Position numbers and translations under genes: made by a program
Part shown: in pieces, positions 60,526-64,000 of the stretch
Layout of the letters: the number at the start of each line of letters is the position of its first letter
How positions within the stretch are numbered: position 1 is the first letter of the stretch
The notes under the pieces: model-generated
Database searches by the model: none
Told to the model about the DNA's origin: nothing
What the model saw: the letters and a program-made list of their open reading frames with translations, nothing else
Source of the DNA: JAPLJU01 sp036725345
GTDB taxonomy: Bacteria; Desulfobacterota; Syntrophia; Syntrophales; UBA2192
Reading direction: 5' to 3'
DNA: 64,000 bases
NCBI GenBank assembly: GCA_036725345.1
Contig: DAIMEJ010000014.1
Span: forward strand, 1 to 64,000

Positions 60526-60827
60526 GAATCCGCTCCTTTCGCGTATCTGACGAAGCACAAGAAACGTTCATCGCATTTGCCGGGGGTGAACTCGATGAAT
60601 TGATACTCCGCGGCGCCATGGATGGTGAACGGGTCTTTTTTCATGATCTCCCGCGCCTCGTCGATACCGACGTTGGCAAGGATCACTCCCCCGACCCGGG
60701 GTTTCTGGGGTCCGGAGCAGATGAATTTCGACTGTCTGTACTGGGCATCCAGGAACTTTCGGTGGTCGACCAGCAGCGAATCTATCACTTCAAGCGGCTT
60801 GACATATTTGCTCGTTATGACGACCAT
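60522..60827 (-). CDS. YciI family protein
   Basis: 101 residues, YciI-like ferredoxin-fold protein (VVITSKYVKPLEVIDSLLVDHRKFLD, then SGPQKPRVGGVILANVG). The conserved His (DHRKF) and Asp-rich segment (IDEAREIMKKDPF) are present. Function of the family is mostly unknown; some degrade chlorinated or other compounds. First gene of the pair with ppiA (ATGA overlap). Confidence 0.87.
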   Translation of the reverse strand: MVVITSKYVKPLEVIDSLLVDHRKFLDAQYRQSKFICSGPQKPRVGGVILANVGIDEAREIMKKDPFTIHGAAEYQFIEFTPGKCDERFLCFVRYAKGADS

Positions 60828-60892
60828 GCCTCCCTCCTCTCGTTCGATATTCCGTTATTTTTGGAGATGACAGCTTGTCTATCCACTGTCGT

Positions 60893-62410
60893 TCAACGCA
60901 CATGACGCTCCCAGAGGGCTCTCGAGTCGACGGCCTGCATCTGCTCGTTGTACTTCGGGTTCTTGCCCTGGTAGTGGTAGTAGTCGTAGGCTTTTCCCTC
61001 CCAGTACTCGCCCGTCGTCGTGTTCTTCGTCCCCCAGTTGTCGGTCCTGTAAACAGTGCCACCTTCCATGTCGGAAATCCAGTCCTGCTGGCCCCGGATG
61101 TAGTTCGTTCGCTGGTAGTCGATGTAGTCCATGCTCTTCTGCCGCTCGTCGTAGGCGGCCTGCATCGTCTGGCGGATCTCCTGGGCGTTTCTGGCCACCA
61201 TGGCCGAGGTCTGTTTCTGCATCTCGCGGAGTCTCTGCTGGCCCTGCGCGACGTAGGCCTGCGCCCACCGCTCGTTGATCTTGTAGGACCCCATCATGTT
61301 GCCCAGGGTCCCGGCCCAGGCGTTGAACTGATTCGCGGGGGCCGTCACGGTCAGGTGCCGGAAATTCCAGTTCAGCCCGGCGCGGGAGCCGACGGACATG
61401 CCGAAGGTGAACCCCTTGCAGGCCCGCCCCTCCTTGTCCGTAAAGGTGTAAACGTATTCCTCGATACTGGCGGGTATCCCCGCCTGGACGGCCTGGTTCA
61501 TCAAGTCCTTCCTCGGGTAGACATTCTCGAAGCGCATGTTCGATGCGAGCCCATAGCGGGCCGTGATGAACTGCCAGGCCTGGTGAGAGTTGAGGAACGG
61601 AGACACGAGGACGCCGGGCGTGCGGACCCCCAGCTGCGGGCTGATAAGCGTGACATTTCCCGAGATGAACGAATAGCCGGCGGGGTCCCCCGCCACGAAA
61701 AGCCCCTTGCCGTGATCCTGGCACTGCCAGCTCCGGGGCATCAGGAAGGACGCCGAGCCGTCGCGCTGGCGGTAGGTGACAAGTTGGACTTTCACAGGGG
61801 CTGCCGCTGCCTGCGTGTTGAAAGATCCCTTTGTGACCTTTATGTTGGACAGCACCGTGAGGAGCGTGGGTTTCATCACCTCGAACTGGCCCGACGGGGC
61901 CTCGATCCGGGAGAGCGTGAAGTTGCTGCCCTTCTGGGAAACCCAGGTGCGAAACTGTGTCTTACCGCGCTTCGGCGGTGAATAGGTCCCGTCGTAGACC
62001 ACAGACATCCCGTCGCGAGAAGCGAATGCGTTTCGAATCTCGAAGTCCCTGGCCTGGCGGCCGAGCTTCGCGTTGGCCTGTTTCGCAAGGGCTGTCGGGT
62101 TTTCACCCTGTGAAGCGGTTCCCGTGGAGAAGAATACGGCGGACTTACCGGAAGGATCCGTCGCCGTGACATACCGTGCCCCCCCGTCGCTTCCCTCGCT
62201 GGTTTTCCATCCCTTGGGGACGTAGAGGACAAAGGTTGCCTGTTTTGTGACGACTTTCTCCATCCCCTTGACGGCCGGTGCGGACGAAGATGCGGCCTTG
62301 CTTTTCTGTGCGGCCGGACTGTCGGCGACGCTTTGAGGCCAAAAGAGAAGAAGACAGGCAGGAATGAAAAGAAGCGCTAATATGCGCTTCGATGTTGTGT
62401 AAACGACCAT
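60893..62410 (-). CDS. Hypothetical secreted protein with repeated PsbP/Mog1-like domains
   Basis: 505 residues with a signal peptide (hydrophobic core about 8-25, then ADSPAAQ). Two similar domains each open with a phrase like FVLYVPKGWKTSEG (57-70) and SFLMPRSWQCQDHG (about 221), as in PsbP/Mog1 folds. The C-terminal 120 residues are helical with many Gln (AYVAQGQQRLREMQKQTSAM) and end in a Tyr/Trp-rich stretch (WEGKAYDYYHYQGKNPKYNE). I do not know the family. GGGAGGGG precedes the ATG. It may be an envelope protein working with PpiA, the nearest folding factor, but there is no direct evidence. Confidence 0.68.
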   Translation of the reverse strand: MVVYTTSKRILALLFIPACLLLFWPQSVADSPAAQKSKAASSSAPAVKGMEKVVTKQATFVLYVPKGWKTSEGSDGGARYVTATDPSGKSAVFFSTGTASQGENPTALAKQANAKLGRQARDFEIRNAFASRDGMSVVYDGTYSPPKRGKTQFRTWVSQKGSNFTLSRIEAPSGQFEVMKPTLLTVLSNIKVTKGSFNTQAAAAPVKVQLVTYRQRDGSASFLMPRSWQCQDHGKGLFVAGDPAGYSFISGNVTLISPQLGVRTPGVLVSPFLNSHQAWQFITARYGLASNMRFENVYPRKDLMNQAVQAGIPASIEEYVYTFTDKEGRACKGFTFGMSVGSRAGLNWNFRHLTVTAPANQFNAWAGTLGNMMGSYKINERWAQAYVAQGQQRLREMQKQTSAMVARNAQEIRQTMQAAYDERQKSMDYIDYQRTNYIRGQQDWISDMEGGTVYRTDNWGTKNTTTGEYWEGKAYDYYHYQGKNPKYNEQMQAVDSRALWERHVR

Positions 62411-62484
62411 AACCCCTCCCTGAAAAGTTGTTACGGTTCTGTTCTCCAGTTCTTAAAAAGATGGACACCGGTCATCGCGAAAAG

Positions 62485-62946
62485 TCAATCTTCAGGCCTG
62501 GTTTCAGGGGATGCCGTTCTTCCTTGGAGTTCGGACAGACGTTTCCTGAGCGCTTTATCGGACAGGTATCGTTCCGTGACGTTTCGTGCCACCGCCAGGG
62601 CCCCTTCCGCGAGACCCGCGTCGTCCGTGATGACCGCGAAACTCATGTCGACGTAGAGCCGGCTGCCGTCCTTGTGCAGGGCACGAGTGACGAGCACGCG
62701 GCTCCCGAGTTTTGTCCTGCCGGTATCGATGGCTCTGCGATAGCCCTCCCAGTGCCTCCCGCGCAATTCCTCGGGGATGATGATGTCCAGACTTTGCCCC
62801 AGCACTTCATCGGCGGGGTAGCCGAAGACCGCTTCGGCGCCGCGATTCCATATCCGGATGAGGCCATCCCGGTCGGCGAAGATGACGGCGTCCGTCGTCT
62901 GCTCGACAATCCTCCTGTAGATATCACTGTCGGTTTCTGGGCTCAT
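62485..62946 (-). CDS. PAS domain protein
   Basis: 153 residues. A single PAS domain (YRRIVEQTTDAVIFADRDGL, IRIWNRGAEAVFGYPADEVL, ALHKDGSRLYVDMSFAVI) followed by a short PAC tail and a C-terminal helix. No kinase or cyclase domain is attached, so it may bind a ligand or partner, or be a truncated receptor. The start at 62946 has GAGG; upstream readings to 63084 are not protein-like. Confidence 0.82.
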   Translation of the reverse strand: MSPETDSDIYRRIVEQTTDAVIFADRDGLIRIWNRGAEAVFGYPADEVLGQSLDIIIPEELRGRHWEGYRRAIDTGRTKLGSRVLVTRALHKDGSRLYVDMSFAVITDDAGLAEGALAVARNVTERYLSDKALRKRLSELQGRTASPETRPED

Positions 62947-63408
62947 CTCTTCGTCCTCTTGACGGGGCCTCGTTCCTTCAACCGGTAACATGTTTTTATT
63001 TTTTCCAATGTACACCATTTCCCCCGGTAGAAAAAGATCGAAAAGTGCGTCCCGGCGCGCAGAATTATTTTTTAGGCGCCGCACCCGATCCCCGGCGCAA
63101 TAGCCCTGCGTCCCCCATCGGGATAGCGCCTGCGGGAGTTCTTTTCCCTATCGGATTTCCTTGCGTCAGGGATTCGGTTTTTTTTGGCCGTTTCAGGTTG
63201 TTTTCCATGTCCGTTCGAAGAGGACGTCCGTTTAAAAAAGGCTTAAACTCCCCGGAAATTCAACCGATTGTAATGCGGATAGGGATCGGATGGTACTATT
63301 TGGGGTCCTTGTAATCAGAGGACGTCGTAAGTAACCAAAAATAAAGAGAAATATCCATCCTCCCCCTCCCGGGGGATTCCCTGTCACATCCTTCTATGAG
63401 GCTGAATC
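62947..63408. other. Intergenic region before the FN3 lipoprotein
   Basis: About 460 bases between divergent genes. No GEMM or other riboswitch blocks are visible. A T-rich run near 63180-63190 and short hairpins (near 63070-63090) are present without a clear terminator. Promoters for both flanking genes must lie here. Confidence 0.4.
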
Positions 63409-64000
63409 ATGAAAAAACACCTTCTTTTCACTTTTGTGTCCTGTCTGCTGGTGTTGACCCTTTCGGGCTGTGGCGGGAGCGGGGGCTCCAGTTCGCCGAC
63501 CCGGCCGACGGGAGTCCAGGCTACCGTTGCCGGTCCCAATCAGGTCGATCTGATCTGGCAACCCTCCACGGGCAACGGGGGGCGGTTGACCTACCAGGTC
63601 TATCGGGACGGCAGTGTCCTCGGCACTACCACGGAGACCGATTACTCGGACACGGAGGTTACGGAGGGTGTTACCTACTGTTACCAGGTATCCGCCGTGG
63701 ATGCGGAGGGGAACGAATCCGGAAAAAGCTCGGACGTGCTGGTCAACACGGGCGATGCGTCGGCGCCGACCGTTCCCGCCAATCTCGGCGCTACGGTGTT
63801 GTCCTCCTCGCAAATCAATCTGTCCTGGACGGCGTCCACGGATGACGTTGCCGTTTCGGGCTATCGAATCTATCGGGACGGCAGCCTCGTCGGCACCGCC
63901 ACGGAAGTCAGCTATTCCGACACGGGGCTGTCCGCGGCGACAACTTACAGTTACAGGGTTTCTGCCTATGATGCGGCGGGCAACGCCTCGGCCCAGACCG
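63409..64000 (+). CDS. FN3-repeat lipoprotein, N-terminal part
   Basis: 197 codons before the window ends. Lipobox LSGC (Cys21), then a Gly/Ser linker and two fibronectin type III repeats. The first spans about 31-112 (VDLIWQPSTGNGG, YQVYRDGSVLGTTTETDYSD), the second about 117 on (INLSWTASTDDVAVSGYRIY), with a third perhaps beyond. GAGG lies seven bases before the ATG. Repeats resemble those of the fusion at 17282-18850. It is likely a long exported or surface-bound protein. Confidence 0.88.
   Translation, partial: MKKHLLFTFVSCLLVLTLSGCGGSGGSSSPTRPTGVQATVAGPNQVDLIWQPSTGNGGRLTYQVYRDGSVLGTTTETDYSDTEVTEGVTYCYQVSAVDAEGNESGKSSDVLVNTGDASAPTVPANLGATVLSSSQINLSWTASTDDVAVSGYRIYRDGSLVGTATEVSYSDTGLSAATTYSYRVSAYDAAGNASAQT

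Noticed and set aside
1..64000. CRISPR arrays, rRNA genes, complete tRNAs, transposases
   Set aside because: No regular spacer-repeat arrays, no rRNA-like stretches, no tRNA with both acceptor strands, and no transposase-like or integrase-like ORF were seen.

Overview
The window reads as chromosomal DNA of an anaerobic Deltaproteobacterium (Desulfobacterota), most likely a Syntrophales- or Geobacter-like lineage. The grounds are gene content: many CoA-thioester enzymes (type III CoA-transferase, two acyl-CoA dehydrogenases, crotonase, MaoC proteins), a 4-hydroxyphenylacetate hydroxylase-family protein, a GlrK-QseG-GlrR set, a GEMM riboswitch, CFI-box and FN3 proteins, and a bacterial DNMT2. 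No rRNA, complete tRNA or CRISPR array was seen, so the lineage is an inference.

Layout. 1-6.2 kb is visibly more AT-rich than the rest. It holds small stress or envelope genes (SYLF, ChaB, a cold-shock protein), an odd YchF-like GTPase, a tRNA 3'-end scar with a terminator, a DUF2889 gene and two lipoproteins. Two near-identical 72-bp direct repeats (1340 and 6040) bracket most of it. 6.2-18.9 kb has a glycerophosphodiesterase, a cyclic-di-GMP-I riboswitch controlling a small membrane protein, a CoA-transferase/BMP/DUF2156 run, a HerA-like ATPase, an acyl-CoA dehydrogenase and a fused FN3/CFI-box surface protein. 19.3-22.7 kb is the GlrK-QseG-GlrR two-component operon. 23-28.2 kb carries a DMT exporter, metallo-hydrolases, a large divergent acyl-CoA dehydrogenase and small CoA-ester enzymes.

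28.2-32.4 kb is the most interesting part. It is a minus-strand operon-like run of a DUF2419/QNG1-type queuosine-salvage enzyme, a DMT transporter, a DNMT2-type tRNA cytosine-5 methyltransferase, an alpha/beta hydrolase and a minimal zincin. Queuosine at tRNA position 34 is known in eukaryotes to stimulate DNMT2 methylation of C38, so the pairing suggests a bacterial queuine-salvage/C38-methylation unit.

32.5-37.9 kb has an ECF sigma/anti-sigma pair followed by a VIT-VWA-AgmX protein and a TPR protein. 38-48.2 kb is a mixed housekeeping region (Fe-S proteins, MarR, a spermidine-synthase-like protein, phosphatase, Rnk, peptidase, acyltransferase, cupin, QueG-like protein, phosphoesterase, patatin). 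48.2-62.9 kb is nearly all minus strand. It contains the hydroxylase-family enzyme, a formamidase with a zinc ribbon, an OmpA-LysM-lipoprotein envelope operon, NDH-2, and a reductase/dehydrogenase/MaoC/crotonase series suited to alcohol and acyl-CoA oxidation. It ends with PpiA-YciI, an unknown secreted protein and a PAS protein. The window closes inside an FN3 lipoprotein.
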